From Cheilinus undulatus (lineage: Eukaryota > Chordata > Actinopteri > Labriformes > Labridae): 64,000 nucleotides of DNA. The stretch lies in assembly GCF_018320785.1 (NCBI RefSeq), contig NC_054878.1, positions 42,631,023 through 42,695,022 of the forward strand. The letters are read 5' to 3'. Both the position numbers and the translations under genes were made by a program. This document shows positions 33,137 through 45,600 of the stretch, one piece after another. Each line of letters starts with the position of its first letter. The first letter of the stretch is position 1. The notes under the pieces are model-generated. The model was not told the DNA's origin, ran no database searches, and worked only from the letters and a program-made list of their open reading frames with translations.

Positions 33137-33785
33137 TAATACCCAAGACCGCCTATAGTTTAAATAGCGTCCTTGCTGAGAGGTTGGTGTCTGTCTGTCT
33201 CATGTCCTTATAAAGAGGTGAATCTTGCTCTTAGAACCTTTTATGTTTCTGATGTTTATCCGCCCACAGGTAAAGAGTTAAAATGTGGTGCTGTTGTACC
33301 CACATTTTCAGTAACGCACTTCCTCTAAAACTCAGAAGAAATGACTTCACTGATAAAAAGAGGGAGCTACAGATCTTAAAATGTGGTCTTCTTCTCGTTC
33401 TTTAACATCAGTGTACATTGGGGCGAGTTTTTGTGGCTTGTTTCTTCAGCCAAACATCACTACCAATCCTGTTTTATTTAAATGAACTCTAAAAGTACAT
33501 GATTTATCTAGAACTTATTCTTCACACCCACAACTTCCTCCTCTCTACCTTGGAGGTGAAAGATAACACTGTCACACATACATCATGGCATCATTAGAGT
33601 GTGGTCTTCACACTATTTATGAGCTTTAATACCATCTAATGTTACTGATTTACTATTTCAGATTCATGTCTGTCTTTGTGGACAGAAAACTTCATTTAAA
33701 CTGTTGAAACTAAAATGTTGACATTGTTTTTGTCTTTTCGACTTTTACAAGATATTCACTGAGAGGACAGAGTCAATGCCACTTT
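33137..33785. other. upstream region of U3
   Basis: Family-shared upstream sequence. The ISRE-like site of U2 and U4 reads GAAACTAAAA here (near 33707) and so has lost the second GAAA. Confidence 0.5.
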
Positions 33786-33806
33786 GAGGAAGTGACCTCA
33801 TATAAA
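33786..33806 (+). promoter_or_regulatory. U3 core promoter: ETS/PU.1-like site and TATA box
   Basis: GAGGAAGT at 33786-33793 and TATAAA at 33801-33806 lie 100 bp before the ATG, in the same spacing as U2. Confidence 0.55.
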
Positions 33807-33905
33807 CCACAGCGAGTGGTAGCAGCATCTCTCTAAAACAGCTCCACAGTAGAAGATCAGACTGTTGGGAGTGTGAGAGCTGAAGAAGAGAGACGGAGAA
33901 TCACC

Positions 33906-36900
33906 ATGGATGAGCTCAAATGGATTCACATTTCTGTCATTCTGACAGCGCTGCTTCACTTTACAGGTGAGAAAACTTTCACAGAGAAATTTAACAAATT
34001 ATTAATGATATCTTTATTGATATTGTATACTTTAAAGTTTGCTTGCACACATCAAAAAGAGGGGTACTTACACTAAGAGTCATAAGGCTCACAGAAGTGT
34101 CTGGGCCCCTGAAAGTCCCAGTAGGGGCCCTCAGCAGACATGATTTAGTCATGTACTGTAAACCCATGTGTGCTGAATCAGTAGCAGTAGTAATGCTCAC
34201 CTCCTCTGTCTTGCTTCCATCAACCCTTGGTGTTTGTTAACGGGTCATTATTGAGGTCAAATGTCCTAACCAGCTCCCTCTTTGTCTTCTTTCTTTTCTG
34301 ACATCTCAGCTTTTAAACAGGTTCTGTGTTGGCTAAACACAGTCTAACATTTCAGTTCAGTTAGCCTCAAGGTTCAGAGTTGTCTTTATTATCCCTGTTT
34401 GCAAGGTGAATGATGACAGACCGTTGTGACGGCATTATTACAGCATTTTTATTACTTTAAACCTCTCTAGAATTAAAAATATATGACCCCAATATGGTCA
34501 GTATAAATTTAAACATGCAGTGTTTCATCTTATCCACAAAATATTAAATTAATGTTAACATTAATGTTTTATCATTACACACTAATTTAATCAATAACAT
34601 ATCTTCACACACAGGCTTTTAAATGTGTGTGCCTCTATTTAGTGATTGTTACTGCCTCTGTTGTTTGGTTGGCTGAGAATATCAGGCTTAGCCAATCAGA
34701 GGCAGAGTGGGTGGGTCTTACTTTGTGGTTCTCTGGGAGATCTAGAAACACAATCAGAGCAGATGACACTACTTTCCATCAATGTGCTTCCCTCGTCATC
34801 ATTTCATAATGATCATTACAACCTGAAGCCAAGCAGCAGAGGTTGGTGTGAATGTTCAGATACTAAAAGCTGATTTGAAGCTGCTAAAGGAAATGTGGGA
34901 TAAATGAAGAGTTTAACCACTGCACCACTGGATGTTAACCTGCTGGAAATTTGGAAAAAATATAAATCTGACTATCTTTAAACACAACAGACAGTTTCTG
35001 ATTGAAGTTTCTCATTTTGTTACAGTGAGTGTGAATCAACATTTCTTCACTGTCGAACAAGGAGAAGACGTGACTTTGCCTTGTGAGAACGTGATCGACC
35101 ATCAGCAGAGATGTGGCGGTACTATGTGGATCTTTGTTGATTCAAAAAACAGAGGAACAGTGTATCTGATTGAACATGGACAGGTTGGTGAAAATGCTGG
35201 ACCTAAATCAGACAGATTGAGTGTTACAGAGGATTGTTCTCTGGTGATAAAGAAGGTCACACAAGAGGATGCTGAGCTTTATTACTGTCACCAGTACAAA
35301 TCAGGAGAAGAAAGAGGAGATACTCTGAGTTTTCTGTCCGTTGTTAGCAGTAAGTCTTTATGTCATCATAATTTCAGCGTCTATGCTAATTTCGAAACTG
35401 TTTATTGCAACAACAGTGATGAAGTTAGTCAAACTCTTGTCTCTCTCTCTACATCCTCATCTTCACAGTTACTGAACAAACAGACAACAGTTATCTGTCA
35501 GTCACCTGTGATGTGAGGACACCTGGAGGTTGTAGACACACAGTGAAGTGGTTTAACGAGGGTTCAGACCAGGATGAAAATAATCAACATGTACAAACAT
35601 CACAGTCTGACTCTGAATGCCATGCCACCGCCCGAATCCCAAAAGCTCATGCACCCAGAGATATCTTATTGGAGTGTGAAGTCACAGAACAGAACACCAG
35701 AAGAGTTCAACATTTCCCCTTCAGGCGTCAGACAACAGGTGAGTGTTTGATGATCTGCAACCTGAGATTAAAAAAGTGTTCCAGCAAACTAAGAGACCAA
35801 ATCATCAACATTGATGTCACAGATTATCTTTTCTTATTGTCTTTTTTACATCCTGAGTTCAGCATTTTTGCTGTTAGCATGTTGGTTTAAAGGCATCTTC
35901 TGAATTTAATACTTTTCTTGGGGCTGCATGGAAAGTTGATGAGGGCCTGATGTGATCCTGAGTGGACTAAAATGACAAGGTGACAGAATTTAGCCTATCT
36001 GGGCTCATTTCGTTGATGTTATCATGTTCATACCTCTGCTTCTATTTGAAAGATAGCCGGTCTATATTGTCCTCCTCTTGTTACAAAGTCCATAATTGTT
36101 TCTTCATTTCTGATCACAAGTCCACTACTATCACAGAGTTTCTGTTGTAGCAATGATTGACTCATGACCCTCCTCCCTAATGATCTATGAACTCACAGTA
36201 GCAAAGACAGATTCAGACTCTGAAAGCATTTCTGTCTGTTGGGACAGAAAATTGTCTTTGGTCAGGATCACACCAGTGTTAACAGTCTGTCAGCGAGACT
36301 GGACAAGATTTTTGTTGCCTAGTGTGACATGGTGCCATCAGAGAGACAAAAATCATGTAGTCTGATCCAGCCTTCTTCTTCTGCAGTAAACTTTATTTCC
36401 ACACAAAGCTATCCTTTATCTTCATTCTGACATGAAGTCATATTTTTGTTTTTCTTAATATTTCAAACTTCTCTCTTATCCCAGCAGCAGTAACCACACT
36501 CCCTCCCCTCTACTACAACGTCAGAGAAGGAGATGACGTCTCATTGTCTTGTCTAAATGTGATAAAAGATCAACAGAACTGTGACAGTGCTGCATGGATC
36601 TTTGATAGACCTGGATCAAGATCAACAGTAGAGCTGGTCAGACTTGGACAGATTACTGAAAACTCTGGAGACAGACTGAGTGTTAGAGAGGACTGTTCTC
36701 TGGTTATAAAGACGGTCAGAGTGGAGGATGTATGTCGTTATGTCTGTCGACTGTCCAAATCAGGAAAACTACTAGCTCCAGATGCTCCTGTTTATCTGTC
36801 TGTTATTTCCAGTGAGTATTTACATTCACATGTTTAAACTGTCTTTAAAACAATCAGCTAAATATCTGATCAGTTTCATTTTTACTGTGTTGAAGTTTGG

Positions 36901-39770
36901 TTTAAATCTTGTTTCCTCTCACTAATCTCCATCTTCACCAGTGACTGAGAATGTGGACAGAGATGAGGTGACAGTAATCTGCTCTCTGTCATCATATGAA
37001 CCATGTGAACACTCTCTGAGGTGGCTGTATGAGGGTAAAGATGTGAGAGAACATTATCAAGGTGTGAGGATATCAGAGAGTCACTGCTACACTTCTGTGA
37101 TCTTCAAGACTTCTGAACCAAAACCAAACTCTCTGGATTGTGAAGTTACTGCTGATAACAAAGTGGAGCTCTTTACCCTCAGACTTCAGCCCTCAGCTGA
37201 GAAACCAGGTCAGAATTATTACTGTTATTATGTTATTATGATTATTCTAATCACTGAGCAGCAAAAGGAAGTATGATGACTGAAACCTGAAACATTCTGT
37301 TATAAACATTCAGTCTTTTAGTATTCAAACTCCAAAGATGGTTTTAAATGATGTTTGTGGACTGAACAGTTTGATGAGTTGTGTTCATTTGTTCAGGTGA
37401 GGACACAAAAAATGACCCAACAGAAATAACAACAGCTGCAGTTGGTGAGTCCCCAATTCTTGAAGGTTAAGTAGACACAACTCTCTTTGCACCGAAGAGA
37501 TGCATGTAAACAGACTTTTGAAAAGCCAGATGTGCAGACTGTCTCGCTCCCTGCAGTTTTAAAGCTGCTGCAGATCGTATTTAGGTCCCAATTCAGGAGC
37601 TGCATCTATGGAGGGCACATTTGAGGGCCAGTTTTGTCTCAACTCTCCCATTTTGAAGCCTCATTCAAATCCATCCTTCTTTCTTTAAACACCAAATGGT
37701 GTCACCTTTGTGGCCTGACATATCCCAAGATTCTTTGAGAGTCAGTTCAAATGAGCTGGGGCAGGATTCTGGGCTGATCCAACAACAACTCTACCATGTT
37801 AAGTTATATCCAGTATTAAAGTTCCGTATATCATGGGGCATGTATGAAATGGGGATCTGCTACGTTGTTGCTTTGTCTTTGTGCAGTATTGTACTGTGGT
37901 AGTTGTTTAGTTTAAATTGAACACTGCTTTATGTGGCGTATTCCTTTGATAAGGCACTCTGAGAACAGCCTGTCCTTTCATCAGTGGCCTTCTGTAGCTT
38001 ACCCTCCTTGTGGAGGGTGTCAGTGATTGTCTTCTGGACAGCTACGAAGTCAGCAGTCTTCTCCATGATTGTGGTTGTGTGAACTGAACCAGAGCCAGAG
38101 AATAAAGGCTCAGGAAACCTTTGCAGGTGTTTGGAGTTAATGAACTGGTTAGAACAGCGGTTTTCAAAGTGTGAGGCGGGCCTCCCATGGGGGGGCACCA
38201 CAGAACTTCAGGGGAGACGCGGAACCATTACTTTAAGGCAGTGATACTCAATGTGTGATTTGTGGTTTTAAGTAGCTCTTTGATGTCTTAATTTTAAATA
38301 TTATTTCCCCAGAAAACCTTAAAAAAGGGAAACTTTTTTGCCCCTTAAAACCATTTTTGATACTTTTCATCCATTTAAGCTACCTTTGGTCATTAAATAC
38401 CACTTTTTCTGACTTTCTTCCACTTTTTGCCCTTTTTTGCCACTTTTAGCCTATGAAAGTGTCCTTTTGTCATTAAATACCATTTTTTGCTACTTTTGCT
38501 CATTTTTGCCACTCTTGACTGCTTTTTACCCATTTTTTTACTCAATTTTTCCCCTTGTTTTGCCACCTTTGGACCATTTTTTTGCCACCTGTTACTTATT
38601 TTTTTGTCACTTCTCACCCATCTTTTTTTCTCTTTTTATCCCCATTTTTGACCATTTTCACCCATTTTTGCTGCTTTTTGACCATTTTTCCTATCCTTAA
38701 CTTATTTTTATTGCCACTTCAAGCTGTTTTCGCCACTTATCACCACTTAGATTGTAGCTCTTGCAAAGGTATTTTTAAACAATTTGGCTCTTTGGTTGAG
38801 CAGCGTTGAGTAACACTGCTTTAAGGATTATCAGAGCAGAATAATCAGGTAGTATTGGCAATAAACCCATTACTAACACCAAATAACTGATTACCTGGTA
38901 AAGAAAGATGTTTAAGAACATTTGCAGACCAAAATATCAAAAATATTAAAATGTTAAAAATATTTCAAATTAGACATAAATGTTTGAAAATGTGGTTAAG
39001 TTTCTTTTTAATCAGAATCTTTATGTGGGTGGGGGTCCACTGAATTAATAATTTTCTCTTAGGGGAGGCTCACCCTCACACACTTTGAAAACCCCTGGAT
39101 TAGAGGATTAACAACATTGATGACACAAACAACAAACACAAAAACAACAATGAAACCAACAGGACCGACTGAAAAAAACCACAGCAGCAGGAACCAATGA
39201 CTCTTCTAATCTAAACACTAGTGATGAACATTTTTCTGATCATTTATGTTTTTACAAACAAATGAATGTGTTATTACATATAAATGACATGTCAACTTTC
39301 TTTCATAGAAACCTACAACAAAGATTTGATTTGCTCTCATTCTCTCTGCAGCCAGGTTCATCGTTGTCTCTGTGGGTTTATCAGCTCTCATCATAACTGT
39401 TGTGACCGTCAACATATGGACAAGAACTAAAGGTGAGAACATTCACAGATTCAATTTACACACAAGAAGTTTATAGAAACATGTATTTTCTCTGTGGAAG
39501 CAAAAATCCACTCTTTCTCTCATCTTTCAGGGAAACAATCACAGAGGAATGATAAGGTGGTGAGTTTTTAAAAGCAGTGAGAGTGGAGTTTAGTTACTGC
39601 TCAGCTGATTTTAGGAGGCTGTTCAGTCTAGTCTTTGTTAGTATAGGGGCTACAATCAGTCTGAGTGTTTCAGAGTGTTGCTTTGATTGTGTTGATTTTC
39701 ACAGGTGGATGAGGATGATGAAGATGAGACAGTGAACTATGAAAACATCAGAGCTTCTGCAGAGGATTGA
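33906..39770 (+). CDS. U3: four-Ig-domain receptor with short tyrosine-motif tail
   Basis: Nine exons join in frame to 490 codons plus stop: 33906-33966, 35026-35349, 35469-35738, 36485-36811, 36942-37208, 37397-37444, 39352-39432, 39531-39559, 39705-39770. Domains: signal peptide 1-20, V1, C1, V2 and C2 to about residue 416, a short stalk of 16 residues, TM segment FIVVSVGLSALIITVV, acidic tail with TVNYENI (Tyr481). V-x-Y-x-x-I fits the ITIM consensus and Y-x-N could bind Grb2. The TM has no charged residue, so pairing with an ITAM adaptor is not suggested. V2 has an extra Cys (EDVCRYVC, usually EDAGxYxC). The stalk-TM intron holds two nested hAT elements. Signalling direction is not decidable from sequence. 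Confidence 0.7.
34618..34820 (+). promoter_or_regulatory. CCAAT-box module in intron 1 of U3
   Basis: Same block as 10203-10400 with AGCCAATCAGAGGC intact, but the GC box is changed to GTGGGTGGG. It lies about 350 bp upstream of the V1 exon. Confidence 0.3.
36147..36361. promoter_or_regulatory. conserved intronic AP-1 block (U3)
   Basis: Copy of the block at 11853-12066, with TGACTCA at 36158-36164. Confidence 0.45.
37935..38066 (-). pseudogene. Tc1-like transposase N-terminal remnant in a U3 intron
   Basis: Third copy of the fragment at 445-579, in the same intron position. Confidence 0.5.
38155..39097. mobile_element. hAT element in a U3 intron (outer element)
   Basis: The ends CAGCGGTTTTCAAAGTGTG and, on the other strand, CAGGGGTTTTCAAAGTGTG are strong inverted repeats. 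Flanks GGTTAGAA (38147-38154) and GATTAGAG (39098-39105) match at 6 of 8. The insertion site is the same family position that a different hAT occupies in U1. It contains a second, nested hAT. Confidence 0.75.
38239..38818. mobile_element. nested hAT element with TTTTTGCCAC-rich interior
   Basis: A perfect 8-bp duplication CTTTAAGG flanks it (38231-38238 and 38819-38826). Ends CAGTGATACTCAA and, on the other strand, CAGTGTTACTCAAC mark the same hAT group as 668-2317. The interior (about 38380-38720) is a degenerate pyrimidine-rich repeat of TTTTTGCCACTTTT units. Confidence 0.85.
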
Positions 39771-41096
39771 CCAACACTTGTGTCTCTGTCAGACTACACA
39801 GATCAACAACATCATGATCAGAGGAGTTCATGTCATCTTTCCTCTACAAGAAGGAGAACCTCCCTAATCCTGTCACTAACTCTTGTATTGAAGATCTTGG
39901 TTTTCCCTTGAAAAAGGAGCCGAAATATGATCAAATGTAAATCAACTGAAAATGAGCAGACATGTATAAATGTAGGCTTCTGTCTGAAACTAAGGATGCA
40001 CATCACTCCATCAGATTCCCTTTATAGACATGAATGTATGTGTTTAATATTTAACCACATCCTGTAGCGCCACCTTTTGGTGAAATAGCAAAGAAGCATG
40101 AGGAATCAGTCTCTATAGATAGACAGCTGTATACAACAAGTGTGTTTAAAGTTTCTCTCTACACAAACCACAACTAGGAACCTTGACTGGAAACTCCATC
40201 AGTTTTAGTCCCTCAAAGGCTCAGCTCTGCAGGATGATGGATCAGGACTTTACAGATTCAAATGAGTATAAGGCACTGATTTTCCCTCTGTACAGGGAGA
40301 AAGAAGAGGTTTGACTTCCACAAGGTGTCTGCAGACTCCAGTTTACTGTCAACATGTGTTTTTTTATCTGCTCTCTTTTATATAAACATGTCTATTTTTC
40401 TAAGAACAATATTGTTAATATTTGTGCTTTTCTAGAGTACAAATAGTCCAGAAAAGTGATGGTGGAGCAGACACCAGATGCCTAAATAAGAGTTTACTTT
40501 CTGTGATGGTTATTTATTTATTTATTTATTTATTTTTTGTAAGACTAGAAGGGTAGGTTTTTAATAACCTTTAGCTTCTTCCTACACTCTTTCAGTTACC
40601 TTGGAAATTCAGAAATTTCACTTTGAGCTTGTAAAATTGTTTTATTTTTTTGCAAGTGAACTGAAATAAATTTTTCATTCATTCATTCACTTCTTCCCAT
40701 TCCTTTCAGACCTGCTCATCAACTTTATCTTTCTGCTGACGGTTTCTCCTGCTTTACATTTTTTACTGTTTTAAAGATTATTATTCTTCTCTTTGTCTTT
40801 TTGTGTTTTCTTTCACCTTTGGAATAAAAATCTCAACTCAACTCTGCAGTTCCTCAGTTGCAACACTCTCTCCAACCACCTGGGGGCAGCACAGCCTGTT
40901 AAACTTTTTAGAAAGGACCAAAGCGTTCTCCTGTTTAAAATCTTTTCTTAGGTTTTTCTTGCTCTCCTTTTCTCGATTCTTTTTGTTTTGACTCTAAAGG
41001 AGTTCAGCTTGTACTTCAGATGTCCTGAAGTGTTGAAGCAGGAGGAGGACGTTCATTTTTGATACGACTGACCTGTTCAGATGCATCTAAGGTAAA
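39771..41096 (+). other. U3 3'UTR and downstream spacer
   Basis: The first 670 bp are nearly identical to the post-stop sequence of U1, U4, U5 and U6. A TTTA microsatellite lies at about 40509-40536. A candidate poly-A signal AATAAA is at 40823-40828, about 1.05 kb after the stop. Confidence 0.5.
40823..40828 (+). terminator. candidate U3 polyadenylation signal
   Basis: AATAAA within GGAATAAAAATCTCAACTC, at the place where U4, U5 and U6 also have AATAAA. Confidence 0.35.
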
Positions 41097-41485
41097 CTTT
41101 GCAGATAGAAAGCTCACGAGGGACTACTGGCTCACCTGGGCCTCCATGGATGCATTAATTACCATGCTACCCCCTCGGCAATAGGCATTTTAATGACTGG
41201 CTCGCCCACAGCCTGTCGTACAGCGAGGTGTCCCGGGTCTTTGAAATGCCCCTCTCCACCGTCACCAGGTAAGCTACTGATTAAGGAAAAGATCTGGTGA
41301 ATAACTTCTGACAATGTATGAATGTGAGTCCTCAGACCCTCACTCTTACATCTTCTGTTTTTACAGGCTGGTCCACCAGGGGGTCAAAACAATAGCAGGC
41401 CTACACACAGAGGTCATCTGTTTCCCCTCAGTAGAGGATTTGGATGAGGTTGTGCACCGGTTTGTTGTGAAGTTTGGTGATGACT
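41097..41485 (+). pseudogene. PIF/Harbinger-like (HARBI1-type) transposase fragment, copy 2
   Basis: Two exon-like pieces flank a 98-bp GT-AG intron (41269-41366). The first part reads LTWASMDALITMLPP, is broken, and resumes as YSEVSRVFEMPLSTVTR, a helix-turn-helix-like pattern. The second reads LVHQGVKTIAGLHTEVICFP and ends at a TGA. The order helix-turn-helix then a 'xxFP' segment resembles HARBI1-type Harbinger transposases. The DDE core is missing. It was inserted in the U3-U4 spacer. Confidence 0.4.
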
Positions 41486-42446
41486 GACAGAAGCACTGCA
41501 GATTTCAGAGTGTTTATTGTTCCTGAGAGACTGCAAAAAAAAAGTCAGAACAACACTTTTCTAAATCTGGCCCTGGTCACAGCCCTGCTCTTTGGTGAAA
41601 ATTCAAGCTTTTGATAACTTTTGAGCTCCAACTTGTCTACAATGAGCCAAAAAATGTACAAGCTGTTCATCATCCAAAAATGCCAAAATTTGTTTATAAT
41701 GAATTTCTTGCACATTTTACATGATGGTCCTGAGAGACTTTTATATTCATCCAGTCCTGATACATATGTGTGCTGATTTTCTGATCAGGTCTCTGCACAA
41801 TGGAGTTGTACTATACTGCTAAAATATGTACATTTCCACTGGGGAACAATTTTCTGGAAGGTTTTTTGGGACTTTTTAGTCATGTGAAGACCCCCAAAAC
41901 AGTCCAAGAATGGCAGGAATAAAAATAATTATGTCTAAGACCACCTACAGTTTCAATAGTGTCCTTGCTCAGAGGTTGGTGTCTGTCTGTCTCATGTCCT
42001 TATAAAGAGTTGAATCTTGTTCTGAGAACCTTTAGTGTTTCTGATGTTTATCTGCCTACAGGTCAATGGTCAAAATGTGTTGATGTTGTACCCACATTCT
42101 CAGATACACTGTTCCTCTAAAACTCTGAAAAAATGACTTCACTGATTAAAAAAAAAAAAAAAAAAAAAAAGGAAGCAACAGATCTTAAAATGTTGTCGTC
42201 TTCTTGTTCTTTTCCGTTATGCACATGGGGGGGTTGCAGACATTTATCTGGAATTTTATTCTTAGCACTTACAACTTCCTCCTCTCTACCCCGGAGGTCA
42301 AAGATTACACTGTCACACATACATCATGGCATCATTAGAGTGTGATCTTCACCCTATTTATGAGCTTCAATACCATCTAATGTTACTGATTTACTATTTC
42401 AGATTCATGTCTGTCTCTGTGGACAGAAAACTTCATTTAAACTGTT
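41486..42446. other. upstream region of U4
   Basis: Family-shared spacer and upstream sequence, with an A-run at about 42149-42170. No gene was seen. Confidence 0.5.
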
Positions 42447-42550
42447 GAAACTGAAATGTTGACATTGTTTTTGTCTTTTCGACTTTTACAAGAAATGGAC
42501 TGAGGAAAGGACAGAGTCAATGCCACTTTGAGGAAGTGACCTCATCTAAA
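42447..42550 (+). promoter_or_regulatory. U4 promoter: ISRE-like and ETS/PU.1-like sites, TATA box degraded
   Basis: GAAACTGAAA (42447-42456) and GAGGAAGT (42530-42537) are intact. The TATA position reads TCTAAA (42545-42550) where U2, U3, U5 and U6 have TATAAA. Confidence 0.5.
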
Positions 42551-42649
42551 CCACAGCGAGCGGTTGCAGCATCTCTCTAAAACAGCTCTACAGTAGAAGA
42601 TCAGACTGTTCGGAGTGTGAGAGCTGAAGAAGAGAGACGGAGAATCACC

Positions 42650-45600
42650 ATGGATGAGCTCAGATGGATTCACATTTCTGTCATTCTGACAGCGCTGCTT
42701 CACTTTACAGGTGAGAAAACTTTCACACAGAAATTTGACAGAGAAATTACTAAACAAATCTTTATTGATGTTATACACTTTAGAGCTTTTTGCACATATC
42801 AAAAGAGGGATAGTTACACTAGGAGTCCAAACAGCCACAGAAGTGTCTGGGCCCCTGAAAGTCCCAGTAGGGGCCCTCAGCAGACATGATTTAGTCATGT
42901 ACTGTAAACCCATGTGTGCTGGATCAGTAGCAGTAGTAACGCTCACCACCTCTGCCTGGCTTCCATCAACCCTTGGTGTTTGTTAACGGGTCATTATTGA
43001 GGTCAAATATCCTAACCAGCTCCCTCTTTGTCTTCTTTCTTTTCTGACATCTCAGCTTTTAAACAGGTTCTGTGTTGGCTAAACACAGTCTAACAGTTCA
43101 GTTCAGTTAGCCTCAAGGTTCAGGGTTGTCTTTATTATCCCTGTGAAGGGCAATTTGCTTTGCAGTCAGCAGTAAACATTTATCAGATCACATCCATCAG
43201 TCCAACATGGTCTTTGAAAATAAAAAATTGCAATAAATCCCATAAAACAAGCTCAATTATTTCAACAGACAATGGCAGCTGGGATTTAAGGATTTTTTTT
43301 AAGTTTCTTTGTTCTGCAAGCTGGCAGACTGAATCTGCAGCTGCAGGAAGCAACATGGCCCAACATGGGGCTTTTCCATTACATTGAGCTGCTTGGCTCT
43401 GCTTGGTTTGACTCGGCCCTGCACCCCAGCTCTGCAGAGGATTTGCTTTTTGTTGTTTCTACTTCAGAGTTTCTTCCTCTTCTTTTATTGGTAATCCAGC
43501 AGGCATTTCAAACTCATGTCTGCTAGGGGAATGATGAAGACCTGCTGTGATGTCACTGCAGTGTGCTAATAGGCAGGGTGTGTTCAGGCCATTCCAGAGC
43601 AGGACCACTTAGGACATCCTGTAGCCCTGAGCAGCCAAACTGGTGACAGAAAAGTAAATCAGCACAGCTCTGGATAGATCTGCACGGCTGAAAGTCAAAA
43701 GCTCAGACTGTATATCCTATTTTATGTGCTGCTAAAGGAAACATGGGATGAAGAGTATAACAACTGCACCACTGGGTGATAACCTGCTGGATATTTAAAA
43801 ATAAATCTGACTATCTTTAAACACAACAGTTTCTGATTGAAGTCTCTCATTTTGTTACAGTGAGTGGGAATCAAAATTTCTTCACTATCAAACAAGGAGA
43901 AGACGTGACTTTGCCTTGTGAGAACGTGAGCGACCATCAGAGATGTGGCGGCACTATATGGCTCTTTACTGATTCAACAAACACAAGAACAATGGAGCTG
44001 AGTAAACATGGGCAGGTTGGTGAAAATGCTGGAGCTAAATCAGACAGACTGAGTGTTACAGAGGATTGTTCTCTGATGATAAAGAAGGTCACACAAGAGG
44101 ATGCTGGGCGTTATGTCTGTAGACACGAGAAATGGGGACGAGAAGGAGAGACTCTGAGATATCTGTCTGTCGTCAGCAGTAAGTGTTTATATGATCTTGT
44201 TTTCAGCTTCGTCTGACATTTTCAAACTGTTTATTTCAACAACAGTGATGAAGTCAGTTAAACTCTTGTTGTCTCTCTCTACATCCTCATCTTCACAGTT
44301 ACTGAACAAACAAATGACAGTTATCTGTCAGTCACCTGTGATGTGAGGACATATCCATATTGTAGACACACAGTGAAGTGGTTTAACGAGGGTTCAGGCC
44401 AGGATGGAAATAATCAACATGTACAAACATCACAGTCTGACTCTGGATGCCGTGCCACCGCCCAAATCCCAAAAGCTCATGCACCCAGAGATATCTTACT
44501 GAAGTGTGAAGTCACAGACCGTGGAAGAGTTCAATATTTCCCCTTCAGTCGTCAGACAACAGGTGAGTGTTTGATGATCTGCAACTTGAGATTAAAAAAG
44601 TGTTTCAGCAAACTAACAAGAGACCAAATCATCCTCAACACTGATGTCACAGATTATCTTTTCTTATTTCCTTTGTTACATCCTGAGTTCAGCATTTTGG
44701 CTGTTAGCATGTTGGTTTAAAGGTGCCTCAGGTCATCATATTTGACGAGAGATTGAAGCTAGAATATCAGCAATTATCTTATTGATTTTTTTAATTTAGA
44801 TTAATTTAACCAGGACCCTCAGTGAGATTAAAAATCAGATTTACAGGAGTGTTCTGACCAAGACAGGCAGCAGCACAGTGAACAAAGAAAAGAGATTTTC
44901 TTGATGTTATCACGTTCATACTTCAGGTTCTATTTGAAGAATAGCCAGCCTATATTCTCCTCCCCTTGTTTCAAAGTGATGAGTCCATAACTGTTTCTTC
45001 TTTTCTGAGCACAAGTCCACTACTATCACAGAGTTTCTGTTGTAGCAATGATTGACTCATGACCCTCCTCCCTAATGATCTATGAACTCACAGTAGCAAA
45101 GACAGATTCAGACTCTGAAAGCATTTCTGTCTGTTGGGACAGAAAATTGTCTTTGGTCAGGATCACACCGGTGTTAACAGTCTGTCAGCGAGACTGGACA
45201 AGATTTTTTGTTGCCTAGTGTGACATGGTGCCATCAGAAAGACAACAATCATGTAGTCTGATCCAGACTTCTTCTTCTAGAGTAAACTTTATTTCCACAC
45301 AAAGCTAATCTTTATCTTCATTCTGACATTAAGTCATATTTCTATTTCTCTTAATGACTGAGTATGTGGACAGAGATGAGGTGGCTGTAATCTGCCCTGT
45401 GTCATCATATGAACCATGTAAACACTCAGTGAGGTGGCTGTATGAGGGTAAAGATGTGAGAGAACATTATCAAGGTGTGAAGACAGAGAGTTACTGCTAC
45501 ACCTCCTCTACATTATGATTATTCTAATCACTGAGCAGTAAAAGGAAGTATGATGACTGAAACCTGAAACATTCTGTGTTATAAAAATTCAGTCTTTTAG

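Noticed and set aside
38380-38720. Hydrophobic Phe-rich open frames in the pyrimidine-rich stretch
   Set aside because: Low-complexity interior of a hAT element with a clear 8-bp target duplication.
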